From Bacteroidota bacterium (GTDB lineage: Bacteria > Bacteroidota > Bacteroidia > Flavobacteriales > Flavobacteriaceae): a stretch of 14,493 nt of DNA. The notes under the pieces were generated by a model. The model saw only the letters and a list, made by a program, of their open reading frames with translations, searched no databases and had not been told where the DNA came from. The stretch lies in the NCBI GenBank assembly GCA_023437485.1, contig JAEZGB010000180.1:1-14493 (forward strand). Reading direction: 5' to 3'. A program made the translations under genes and the position numbers. This document shows positions 7,212 through 13,164 of this stretch, in pieces (the stretch's first letter is position 1; each line of letters begins with the position of its first letter).

Positions 7212-7853
7212 GTGAAAGATACACCCAAACATCAGGGGCTGCGCAATCAGCTGGTCATGCAACTTCAGGAAAAGGGCATTACGGATATTGCCGTTTTGGA
7301 CGCGATCAGGAAAATACCGCGCCATCTGTTCCTTGAATCTGGATTTGAGAATTACGCCTATCAGGACAAACCATTTCCAATCGGCGCGGGCCAGACCATT
7401 TCCCAGCCCTATACGGTAGCCTTTCAAACGCAACTTTTGCAGGTTAAGCGCGACCAAAAGATTCTGGAGATTGGAACTGGGTCGGGCTACCAGACCGCCG
7501 TGCTCTTTGCCATGGGCGCGAAAGTTTACAGCATTGAGCGGCAAAATGAACTGTTCAAGAAAACTTCAGTATTACTGCCCAAATTAGGTATCCGGCCCAA
7601 ACACCTTTCATTCGGCGATGGCTACAAGGGACTGCCCAATCATGCTCCCTATGACGGGATCATCGTAACCGCGGGTGCGCCATTGATCCCGCAGCCGCTA
7701 ATGGCTCAATTAAAGGTAGGAGGAAGGTTGGTTATTCCCGTGGGCACCGACATCCAGATCATGACCCTTCTGATCCGAAAAAACGAAACGCAGTTTGAAA
7801 AGCATGAGTTTGGCGAGTTTCGGTTTGTGCCGCTGCTGGGCGATAAAACCTGA
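7212..7853 (+). CDS. pcm: Protein-L-isoaspartate O-methyltransferase
   Basis: Pcm uses S-adenosylmethionine to methylate L-isoaspartyl residues that form in ageing proteins, starting their repair to aspartate; it is cytoplasmic. The 213-residue length is normal. Visible motifs are AIRKIPRHLF (31-40), the substrate loop GAGQTISQPYTVA (58-70), with Ser64 as the expected catalytic-region residue, and SAM-binding motif I LEIGTGSGYQT (85-95). FGDGYKGLPNHAPYDGIIVTAGAP and LKVGGRLVIPVG follow. The start is a GTG at 7212; it fits the conserved N-terminus (KDTPKHQGLRNQLV), whereas the next ATG (7257) would cut it off. It is a lone gene with its own promoter and terminator candidates, divergent from the Gfo/Idh operon and convergent with the XRE gene. 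Confidence 0.95.
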   Translation: MKDTPKHQGLRNQLVMQLQEKGITDIAVLDAIRKIPRHLFLESGFENYAYQDKPFPIGAGQTISQPYTVAFQTQLLQVKRDQKILEIGTGSGYQTAVLFAMGAKVYSIERQNELFKKTSVLLPKLGIRPKHLSFGDGYKGLPNHAPYDGIIVTAGAPLIPQPLMAQLKVGGRLVIPVGTDIQIMTLLIRKNETQFEKHEFGEFRFVPLLGDKT

Positions 7854-7873
7854 GTGAGTTGTTTCAGTACCTT

Positions 7874-7900
7874 CGGGCGGTTTTATTGGCCCGTTTTTTT
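7874..7900 (+). terminator. Rho-independent terminator of pcm
   Basis: CGGGC (7874-7878) pairs with GCCCG (7889-7893) around a 10-base loop, followed by seven T's (7894-7900). It begins 20 bases after the pcm stop. It overlaps the end of the convergent XRE gene, whose last codons (KKKTGQ) read through the T-run. On the minus strand there is no T-run, so it should work only for pcm. Confidence 0.7.
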
Positions 7901-8245
7901 CTTGAGAAGCATCGCCCGGAGCACGTCCATTTCCTTCAGAATTTCATCAACAGGAACTTCGTCTTTGCGCTCTACTCCGGAGAGTTCGGCTTCCGCCACG
8001 CGTAAAGCCTTTAGGGCAATATCCCGGTCTGCGGTCAAGCCGAGGATTTTGCGCGATAAGCGGTAAACCTGCAAATTTTCGGGTTCAATGCGCAGAAGTA
8101 TGGCCAATGCGTCGGCCTGTTTTGGGGTGGGAATGCGCTCGCCCGACTCAAATTTGCAAATCAGCGCTTGGTCTATACCGGTTTGCCCGGCCACATCCTT
8201 GACGCGAAGCCCAAGCGCTTCCCGGGCTTGCTTTAGGGGATTCAT
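7883..8245 (-). CDS. XRE-family helix-turn-helix protein
   Basis: A 120-residue protein with an N-terminal XRE/Cro helix-turn-helix (about 1-57): MNPLKQAREALGLRVKDVAG, then IDQALICKFESGERIPTPKQ, where the recognition helix is expected around ALICKFESG. The remaining half (about 60-120) is helical, charged, rich in Leu, Glu and Lys, and has no family I recognise; it may mediate dimer formation. Known XRE proteins are DNA-binding repressors or antitoxins. No toxin or phage gene is adjacent. Its start overlaps the end of smpB by four bases (ATGA), so it is translated from the smpB message. The target is unknown; self-control of the smpB operon is one possibility (inference). Confidence 0.87.
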   Translation of the reverse strand: MNPLKQAREALGLRVKDVAGQTGIDQALICKFESGERIPTPKQADALAILLRIEPENLQVYRLSRKILGLTADRDIALKALRVAEAELSGVERKDEVPVDEILKEMDVLRAMLLKKKTGQ

Positions 8246-8700
8246 CGTCTAAATTCCTTCTTGATGCGGTCAAGGTCGCGTTTGGTATCCTGTTCCTTGA
8301 GCGATTCGCGTTTGTCATACGTTTTCTTTCCCCGGCACAGGCCAATATCCAACTTTGCAATTCCCTTTTCATTGGTGAACAACTTAAGTGGGATAATCGT
8401 CAGCCCTTTTGCCTGAACATTGCGCTGGAGAGCGCGCAACTCACGCTTGTTCAACAGCAATTTGCGCTCGCCGCGCGCCTGATGGTTGAACCGGTTTCCA
8501 AAGGCGTATTCCTCAATGTAGATATTGACGGCAAAGAGTTCGTGATTGTGGAATTCACAAAAACCTTCGGTAATATTGGCCTTGCCCAACCGGATTGATT
8601 TTATCTCAGTTCCCGTGAGCACGATGCCGGCCGTATAGGTTTCAATGATTTCATAATCAAACCTTGCCCGCTTATTCAGGATATTGACCGTTTGTACCAT
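8242..8700 (-). CDS. smpB: SsrA-binding protein SmpB
   Basis: SmpB binds tmRNA and delivers it to stalled ribosomes in trans-translation, freeing the ribosome and tagging the unfinished protein for breakdown. The 152-residue length is normal. Family motifs are NILNKRARFDYEI at the N-terminus, GIVLTGTEIKSIRLGKANITEGF, FNHQARGERKLLLNKREL, AKGLTIIPLKLF, and the basic C-terminal tail KKTYDKRESLKEQD, which enters the ribosomal A site or mRNA channel. The start ATG at 8700 fits the conserved N-terminus. A perfect -7 element ends only four bases before this ATG, so the message is predicted to be leaderless. It follows the MFS gene by 24 bases and overlaps the XRE gene. The tmRNA gene itself is not in this window. 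Confidence 0.97.
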   Translation of the reverse strand: MVQTVNILNKRARFDYEIIETYTAGIVLTGTEIKSIRLGKANITEGFCEFHNHELFAVNIYIEEYAFGNRFNHQARGERKLLLNKRELRALQRNVQAKGLTIIPLKLFTNEKGIAKLDIGLCRGKKTYDKRESLKEQDTKRDLDRIKKEFRR

Positions 8701-8704
8701 GGCA

Positions 8705-8712
8705 CAAAAATA
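8705..8712 (-). promoter_or_regulatory. Candidate -7 promoter element for smpB-XRE
   Basis: The minus strand reads TATTTTTG, then TGCC, then the smpB ATG. Transcription would begin at or next to the A of the start codon. The element fills most of the 24-base MFS-smpB gap; any -33 element would fall in the end of the MFS gene, and none is clear. Confidence 0.5.
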
Positions 8713-8724
8713 CGATTAAAACAT

Positions 8725-10035
8725 TTAGCCGGGCTCGTCCCCTTTGGACATCGGCTGGTTTTGATGATCGTCAAAAGAAAAATTGCGCAGTTGCGGCGCC
8801 TTGAAAAAGGTGTAGATTACCACGCCAAGCGTTATGCATCCGCCCGTGACCACCGCCCTGACGGTACCGAGCCAGCTTGCCATGACACCGCTCTCAAAAT
8901 CGCCGAGTTCATTGGACGAGCTCACAAACATGGTATTGACCGCCGAAACCCTGCCGCGCATCGCATCGGGAGTCACCAACTGCAAAATCGTGCTGCGGAT
9001 CACCACGCTTACCGCATCGAACATGCCGGAAAACAGGAGCATGAAAAACGAAAGGTAAAAGTTGGTCGAAATGCCAAAAATGATGATCGAAATTGCAAAT
9101 CCGCCAATGCAAAAAAAGAGTTTTCGGCCCGGATGCTTGCCAATGGGCATAAAGGCAAGAAGCGCCATGGTGGCAATGGCACCCACGCCGGGGGCCGCGC
9201 GCAGTATTCCAAACCCCATCTCATTGACGTGCAAAATTTCTTTTTGATAAACCGGCAATAAGGCAACCGCGCCGCCAAACAAAACCGAAAACATGTCCAG
9301 GGCAAGGGCCGAGAGCAGTACCGGCGTCCTGTACACGAATTTCAGGCCTTCGGTCACGCTGCGAAGAACGGGTTCTTTGGCCTTCCGGATGATTGGTTTG
9401 GCTTTGATGACCAGCAGGGGAATCAAGAGGATAATCTGAATAGCGCAAACCACACTAAGGCTGGCCGCAATTCCAAGAAGTGCTATGCAGAATCCGCCTG
9501 CCAAAGGGCCTCCAACCGCGCCTAGTTGCCAGGCCATTGAACTCCAGCTCGTGGCGTTTGGATAGTATTTGCGGGGCACGACCATGCCAAAAAGCGCAAA
9601 CATGGACGGACTGTAAAAAGACCGAAGCATTCCACCCAAAAAGACCAGCAGATAGATAAGATGCAGCGAATAATCAAAGTGTATGTGGCCCAGTTGCGTA
9701 TCAAGGGCAAGAAGTGCCAGGGCCGCCGCCAGGATTATGTAGCCCGCCAGGCACAAAAGAACCATTTTGCGTTTTTCGTTAATGTCTACCACGTGGCCTG
9801 AAAAAAAGGAGCACACAATGGCGGGAATTACTTCGGCGAGGCCCACAAACCCCAGTGAAAGCTTGTCATGCGTAATGTCATAAACCCAAAAATACAATAT
9901 GGTGGATTGCATGTTGATGGTAAAGATGATACCAAACCGCAATGACAGAAAGAGCTTGAATTCCCGGAGCTTCAGCGAAGGGTTTTTGCCAAAAAAGCCC
10001 GTGGGCGGGATTGGGTTCGGATTTTCAGTCTGCAT
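8725..10035 (-). CDS. MFS transporter (MFS_3 / EntS-like exporter)
   Basis: An inner-membrane secondary transporter of 436 residues with about 12 hydrophobic segments, which fits a proton-driven exporter of the major facilitator superfamily. The motif-A-like loop GHVVDINEKRK lies between helices 2 and 3, and TPDAMRGRVSAVNTMFVSSSNELGDFESG late in the C-terminal half is typical of the EntS/MFS_3 group. EntS itself exports enterobactin, but no siderophore genes are adjacent, so the substrate is unknown. I chose ATG 10035 over an in-frame ATG at 10062. The upstream nine residues are not conserved in character, and a -7 promoter element (10041-10048) would lie inside the longer reading. The gene is divergent from the pentapeptide repeat gene and 24 bases before smpB. 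Confidence 0.88.
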   Translation of the reverse strand: MQTENPNPIPPTGFFGKNPSLKLREFKLFLSLRFGIIFTINMQSTILYFWVYDITHDKLSLGFVGLAEVIPAIVCSFFSGHVVDINEKRKMVLLCLAGYIILAAALALLALDTQLGHIHFDYSLHLIYLLVFLGGMLRSFYSPSMFALFGMVVPRKYYPNATSWSSMAWQLGAVGGPLAGGFCIALLGIAASLSVVCAIQIILLIPLLVIKAKPIIRKAKEPVLRSVTEGLKFVYRTPVLLSALALDMFSVLFGGAVALLPVYQKEILHVNEMGFGILRAAPGVGAIATMALLAFMPIGKHPGRKLFFCIGGFAISIIIFGISTNFYLSFFMLLFSGMFDAVSVVIRSTILQLVTPDAMRGRVSAVNTMFVSSSNELGDFESGVMASWLGTVRAVVTGGCITLGVVIYTFFKAPQLRNFSFDDHQNQPMSKGDEPG

Positions 10036-10040
10036 GGGTG

Positions 10041-10048
10041 CAAAGGTA
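10041..10048 (-). promoter_or_regulatory. Candidate -7 promoter element for the MFS gene
   Basis: The minus strand reads TACCTTTG, five further bases, then ATG at 10035. The arrangement matches that before smpB and also predicts a leaderless transcript. No clear -33 TTG is visible. Confidence 0.45.
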
Positions 10049-10095
10049 GGCTTGCAAATCAAAATAACGAAAACGACCGCCTAATCGATTTGAAA

Positions 10096-10692
10096 ATGCG
10101 TTCCTTTGCCAAAATATGTTTTGTGGGCCGATATATTGAGGGAGCGCATTTTGAAGGCGAGCGGTATTCAAGAGATCAGATGTCAATGCTGGAATTTGAG
10201 CAGTGCCGTTTTGTTTCCTGTGATTTCACTGCATGCCACTTTATGGGCGTAATATTTATCGACTGCGTATTTGAAAATTGCAATTTCAGAGGCGCCGGCC
10301 TGAACCACACCGCGCTGCGAAATGTAGAGTTTACGGGTTGCGACTTGTCACAGGTAAATTTCGCCATGCTTGAAAAGACCATTTTTGAGGTGCGTTTTTC
10401 ACATTGCAGCCTCCGGTACTCCCAATTTTATGGCCTTAGGCTTTCCGGTATGTCTTTCAGGTACTGTGATTTGGTGGCTGCCGACTTCATGGCGGTCCAA
10501 CTCCAGCGCGCCACATTTGAAGGAAGTGACCTGCATCAGGCGGTTTTCATGCAATCAGACCTGCGCGCCGCCGATTTCTCCAAAGCGCGTAATTTTACAA
10601 TCGATCCGTCCAAAAATAAGGTGAAGGGCGCTAAATTTTCAAGAGAAGGGTTGCCCGGCCTATTGGTTCAGACCGGAATTGTTGTCCACTAA
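10096..10692 (+). CDS. Pentapeptide repeat protein, Qnr/MfpA-like
   Basis: A 198-residue protein made almost entirely of pentapeptide repeats, which fold as a right-handed quadrilateral beta-helix. Central Phe/Leu residues occur every five residues from 34 to 89 (12 repeats) and again from 101 to 161 (13 repeats, strictly alternating Phe and Leu), with a two-residue slip between the blocks. Eight of the i-2 positions are Cys. The C-terminus (TIDPSKNKVKGAKF...GLPGLLVQTGIVV) resembles the capping and dimer-forming helix of Qnr proteins. Qnr and MfpA mimic DNA and bind gyrase, giving some fluoroquinolone protection; whether this protein does so is inference. ATG 10096 is preferred over TTG 10090. 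The 3' end overlaps the convergent GNAT gene by 33 bases. Confidence 0.85.
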   Translation: MRSFAKICFVGRYIEGAHFEGERYSRDQMSMLEFEQCRFVSCDFTACHFMGVIFIDCVFENCNFRGAGLNHTALRNVEFTGCDLSQVNFAMLEKTIFEVRFSHCSLRYSQFYGLRLSGMSFRYCDLVAADFMAVQLQRATFEGSDLHQAVFMQSDLRAADFSKARNFTIDPSKNKVKGAKFSREGLPGLLVQTGIVVH

Positions 10693-11181
10693 CGGACATT
10701 CCATTACGTAGTCTTCCATCAGATATCCCTGCCCAATGTCTATGTCCTCGCTTTTTTTAATCTCAAAACCAAGTCGAGTGTAAAAATGTTGTGCGGGATT
10801 TTGCCGATTTACATTTAGCGACAACCCCGTGTCGTTCATTTTTCTGGACCTTGCCGAAATTTCATTCATCAATGCCTTGCCGATGCCTTTGCCCTGATAT
10901 TCGGGCAACAGGTAAATTTTGTGTATCCGGGTTAATGCCGAACCCTTCCAATGGTGTTCAATCGCGGCGAAACCTATGTAATCGGCGTGGTCCTTTACCA
11001 GCAGGAATTTTTGTCCCGATTCAAGGTCGTGGTTCAGTTTTTCGTCAGAATACAACAGATCAAGCATATATTTAATCTGTCCGCCCGAAATAATCCGGTC
11101 ATAACACCTCGGCCAGATCTCGCCCGCCAGGTATCGAACCACGTTCAACTCATTGGGAAGTGCCTCGCTGATGGTAATCAT
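10660..11181 (-). CDS. GNAT family N-acetyltransferase
   Basis: A 173-residue GCN5-related acetyltransferase, cytoplasmic, transferring acetyl from acetyl-CoA to an amine. Motif A is IYLLPEYQGKGIGKALM, with the acetyl-CoA phosphate loop QGKGIG at 96-101; motif B covers LSLNVNRQNPAQHFYTRLGFE, with the usual Asn and Tyr. The N-terminal part (IWPRCYDRIISGGQIKYML) is typical of a common bacterial subfamily. The substrate (small molecule, antibiotic or protein N-terminus) cannot be told. Its start overlaps the end of miaE (ATGA), making it the third gene of glyA-miaE-GNAT. Its last 33 bases are antisense to the end of the pentapeptide repeat gene, and no terminator is visible between them. Confidence 0.9.
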   Translation of the reverse strand: MITISEALPNELNVVRYLAGEIWPRCYDRIISGGQIKYMLDLLYSDEKLNHDLESGQKFLLVKDHADYIGFAAIEHHWKGSALTRIHKIYLLPEYQGKGIGKALMNEISARSRKMNDTGLSLNVNRQNPAQHFYTRLGFEIKKSEDIDIGQGYLMEDYVMECPLVDNNSGLNQ

Positions 11182-11771
11182 CCGTGTACGGTTTCGCGTT
11201 TGCCATAATTTGCAATGACCGAGGCTTCAAAATCCAGCCATTCGCGCCATCTCTTGTCAACATCGATACTGCCGCCGTACTTGCGCGCGTAGCCAATAAA
11301 GAGCGTATAATGCCCGGCCTCACTTTCCATCAATTCCCTGTAAAAGGCGGCCAGGCCAGGGTCTTTGATATTTTCGGACAAAACTTTGAACCGCTCACAA
11401 CTTCGCGCCTCAATCATGGCCGAGAACAGCAGCCGTTCCACCAGGCCGGACTCGCGGCTACCGGTTGATGAGCGCTTCATGTATGCGGCAAGTTCGCCAA
11501 CGTAATCGTCTTTTTGCTCACGTGAAAGGGCGTAGCCCCGCTCCCGGAGAATTTGGTGCACGCGGTCAAAATGGTCAATCTCTTCCTTGGCCAGGGCGAG
11601 CATGTCAGTTATTAGATCAGGCAAATCCGGGTTGAGCGTGATGATGGTCAGGGCATTGGTGGCCGCCTTTTGTTCGCACCAGGCATGGTCAGCCAGGATG
11701 GCCGGCAGGTTGGATTCTACCAGGTTAACCCATCGCGGATCGGTAGGGAGTTGAAGCCTGAATGTTGACAT
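11178..11771 (-). CDS. miaE: tRNA-(ms2io6A)-hydroxylase MiaE
   Basis: MiaE is a non-haem diiron monooxygenase that uses O2 to hydroxylate the isopentenyl side chain of ms2i6A37 in tRNA, giving ms2io6A37. The 197-residue protein has the ferritin-like four-helix set of iron ligands: Glu33 (WCEQKA), Glu64 and His67 (KEEIDHF), Glu121 (MIEARSCERF), and Glu151 and His154 (ESEAGHY). This agrees in order and spacing with the two ExxH motifs of the family. It lies 9 bases after glyA and overlaps the GNAT gene by 4, so it is in one operon with them. MiaA, which starts the same modification, is encoded at 199-1119; the methylthiolase MiaB is not in view. The need for O2 points to an aerobic host. Confidence 0.93.
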   Translation of the reverse strand: MSTFRLQLPTDPRWVNLVESNLPAILADHAWCEQKAATNALTIITLNPDLPDLITDMLALAKEEIDHFDRVHQILRERGYALSREQKDDYVGELAAYMKRSSTGSRESGLVERLLFSAMIEARSCERFKVLSENIKDPGLAAFYRELMESEAGHYTLFIGYARKYGGSIDVDKRWREWLDFEASVIANYGKRETVHG

Positions 11772-11780
11772 AATCCGAAT

Positions 11781-13055
11781 TTAAAAGACAAACATGGCAC
11801 GTTCGCTCATCATCTCATTGACCTCGTCGGCAATTTGGTCAAGCAGCTCTTCATTTTCAAAATCAATTATGACGCGGTCGATGAGCCCCACAATGGCGTC
11901 CATGTCCTTTTCAACCAGGCCACGTGTGGTGATCGCGGCGGTCCCCACCCGAATTCCCGAAGTCACGAAAGGTGATTTGTCATCAAAGGGAACCATGTTT
12001 TTATTGACTGTTATCTCTGCTTTAACCAGGGCGTTCTCGGCCTGTTTGCCGGTGATGTTTTTGTTGCGAAGATCGATGAGCATCATGTGGTTGTCAGTAC
12101 CGCCCGAGATAATATTGTATCCCCGGCTCAAAAAGGCTTCGGCCATGGCCTTGGCATTTTTTTGAACCTGCATCGCGTAATGGAAAAATTCATCCTGAAG
12201 CGCCTCGCCAAAAGCCACCGCCTTGGCAGCGATAATATGCATCAGCGGGCCGCCCTGATTGCCCGGAAACACTGCCATATCCAATAAGTTGGACATCATC
12301 TTAATCTCGCCCTTTGGTGTTTTGAGGCCCCATGGATTTTCAAAGTCCCTGCCCATCATGATCATGCCTCCGCGCGGGCCCCGCAGGGTCTTGTGCGTTG
12401 TGGTGGTCACAATATGGCAATGCGGAATCGGGTCATTCATCAGGCCTTTGGCGATTAGCCCCGCCGGGTGAGAAATGTCAGCCATGAGAAGCGCGCCGCA
12501 TTCGTCGGCGATTTCACGGAATTTTTTAAAATCCATGTCCCGTGAGTAGGCCGATGCCCCCGCGATGATCATCTTTGGTTTTTCGGCCATCGCCACCTCG
12601 CGGATAGTGTCATAATTGAGCATTCCGGTTTCGCGCTCAACGGTATAAAAAACCGGGTTGTACAGCTTGCCCGAGAAATTTACGGGAGAGCCATGTGTAA
12701 GGTGTCCGCCATGCGCAAGGTCAAAACCCAGGATTTTGTCGCCGGGCTGCAAGCAGGCCGCATAAACCGCCGTGTTGGCCTGTGAACCCGAGTGCGGCTG
12801 GACGTTGACATATTCGGCACCAAAAAGCGCCTTCGCCCGATCGATGGCTATCTGTTCCACCACATCGACCACTTCGCACCCGCCATAGTAGCGCTTGCCG
12901 GGATAACCTTCGGCGTACTTATTAGTGAGTACCGAACCGGCGGCCTCGAGTACGGCATCACTCACAAAATTCTCGGAGGCAATGAGTTCCAGTCCGTGTA
13001 CCTGACGGTCTTGTTCTTCCAGTATAAGGTCAAATATTTCGTTGTCGCGTAGCAT
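11781..13055 (-). CDS. glyA: Serine hydroxymethyltransferase
   Basis: GlyA interconverts serine and glycine while loading a one-carbon unit onto tetrahydrofolate; it is a cytoplasmic fold-type I PLP enzyme. The 424-residue length is typical. Landmarks are LELIASENFVS (22-32), NKYAEGYPGKRYYGG (45-59), the PHSGSQAN cofactor segment (87-94), MADISHPAGL with Asp193 and His196, and the PLP lysine K222 in VTTTTHKTLRGPRGG. FPGNQGGPLMH and the C-terminal FVTSGIRVGTAAITTRG are also present. It is the first gene of the glyA-miaE-GNAT operon and divergent from fahA, with a 109-base gap that holds promoter candidates for both sides. No riboswitch-like structure is evident in the short leader. Confidence 0.98.
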   Translation of the reverse strand: MLRDNEIFDLILEEQDRQVHGLELIASENFVSDAVLEAAGSVLTNKYAEGYPGKRYYGGCEVVDVVEQIAIDRAKALFGAEYVNVQPHSGSQANTAVYAACLQPGDKILGFDLAHGGHLTHGSPVNFSGKLYNPVFYTVERETGMLNYDTIREVAMAEKPKMIIAGASAYSRDMDFKKFREIADECGALLMADISHPAGLIAKGLMNDPIPHCHIVTTTTHKTLRGPRGGMIMMGRDFENPWGLKTPKGEIKMMSNLLDMAVFPGNQGGPLMHIIAAKAVAFGEALQDEFFHYAMQVQKNAKAMAEAFLSRGYNIISGGTDNHMMLIDLRNKNITGKQAENALVKAEITVNKNMVPFDDKSPFVTSGIRVGTAAITTRGLVEKDMDAIVGLIDRVIIDFENEELLDQIADEVNEMMSERAMFVF

Positions 13056-13081
13056 GAGATGTTATTTCGTTAAATTGCTGT

Positions 13082-13089
13082 CAAAAATA
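13082..13089 (-). promoter_or_regulatory. Candidate -7 promoter element for glyA-miaE-GNAT
   Basis: The minus strand reads TATTTTTG, a full TAnnTTTG match, 26 bases before the glyA ATG, predicting a leader of about 20 bases. A -33 TTG is not clear at the usual distance. The element lies 2 bases from the palindrome at 13092-13103. Confidence 0.5.
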
Positions 13090-13091
13090 CG

Positions 13092-13103
13092 CAAAACGTT
13101 TTG
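13092..13103. promoter_or_regulatory. 12-base perfect palindrome, candidate operator
   Basis: CAAAACGTTTTG is identical on both strands. It sits between the glyA and fahA -7 elements and contains the TTG proposed as the fahA -33 element. A dimeric regulator bound here could block fahA and perhaps glyA. The function is inferred from position only. Confidence 0.4.
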
Positions 13104-13129
13104 TACGATGAATTCTAATTTTATATTTG
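13101..13129 (+). promoter_or_regulatory. Candidate fahA promoter (-33 TTG and -7 TATATTTG)
   Basis: TTG at 13101-13103 and TATATTTG at 13122-13129 are 18 bases apart, close to the usual spacing of about 19 for Bacteroidetes sigma-ABfr promoters. The predicted start is near 13136, giving a leader of about 29 bases to the fahA ATG. This is the only candidate in the window with both elements well placed. Confidence 0.62.
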
Positions 13130-13164
13130 ATTGCTAAATTTAACCTAAGAAATCCACCTGAAAA

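Noticed and set aside
7883..8245. Toxin-antitoxin module at the XRE gene
   Set aside because: The flanking genes are smpB and pcm; no small toxin-like frame adjoins it on the same strand.
8692..9261. A 189-codon open frame on the plus strand opposite the MFS gene
   Set aside because: It is antisense to a clear membrane transporter, its product is rich in His, Arg and Lys with no recognisable motif, and such frames are common opposite genes of this base composition.
10049..10095. A promoter for the pentapeptide repeat gene
   Set aside because: TAATCGATTTG before the start has the right halves but the wrong internal spacing for TAnnTTTG, and no other match is present, so I did not call it.
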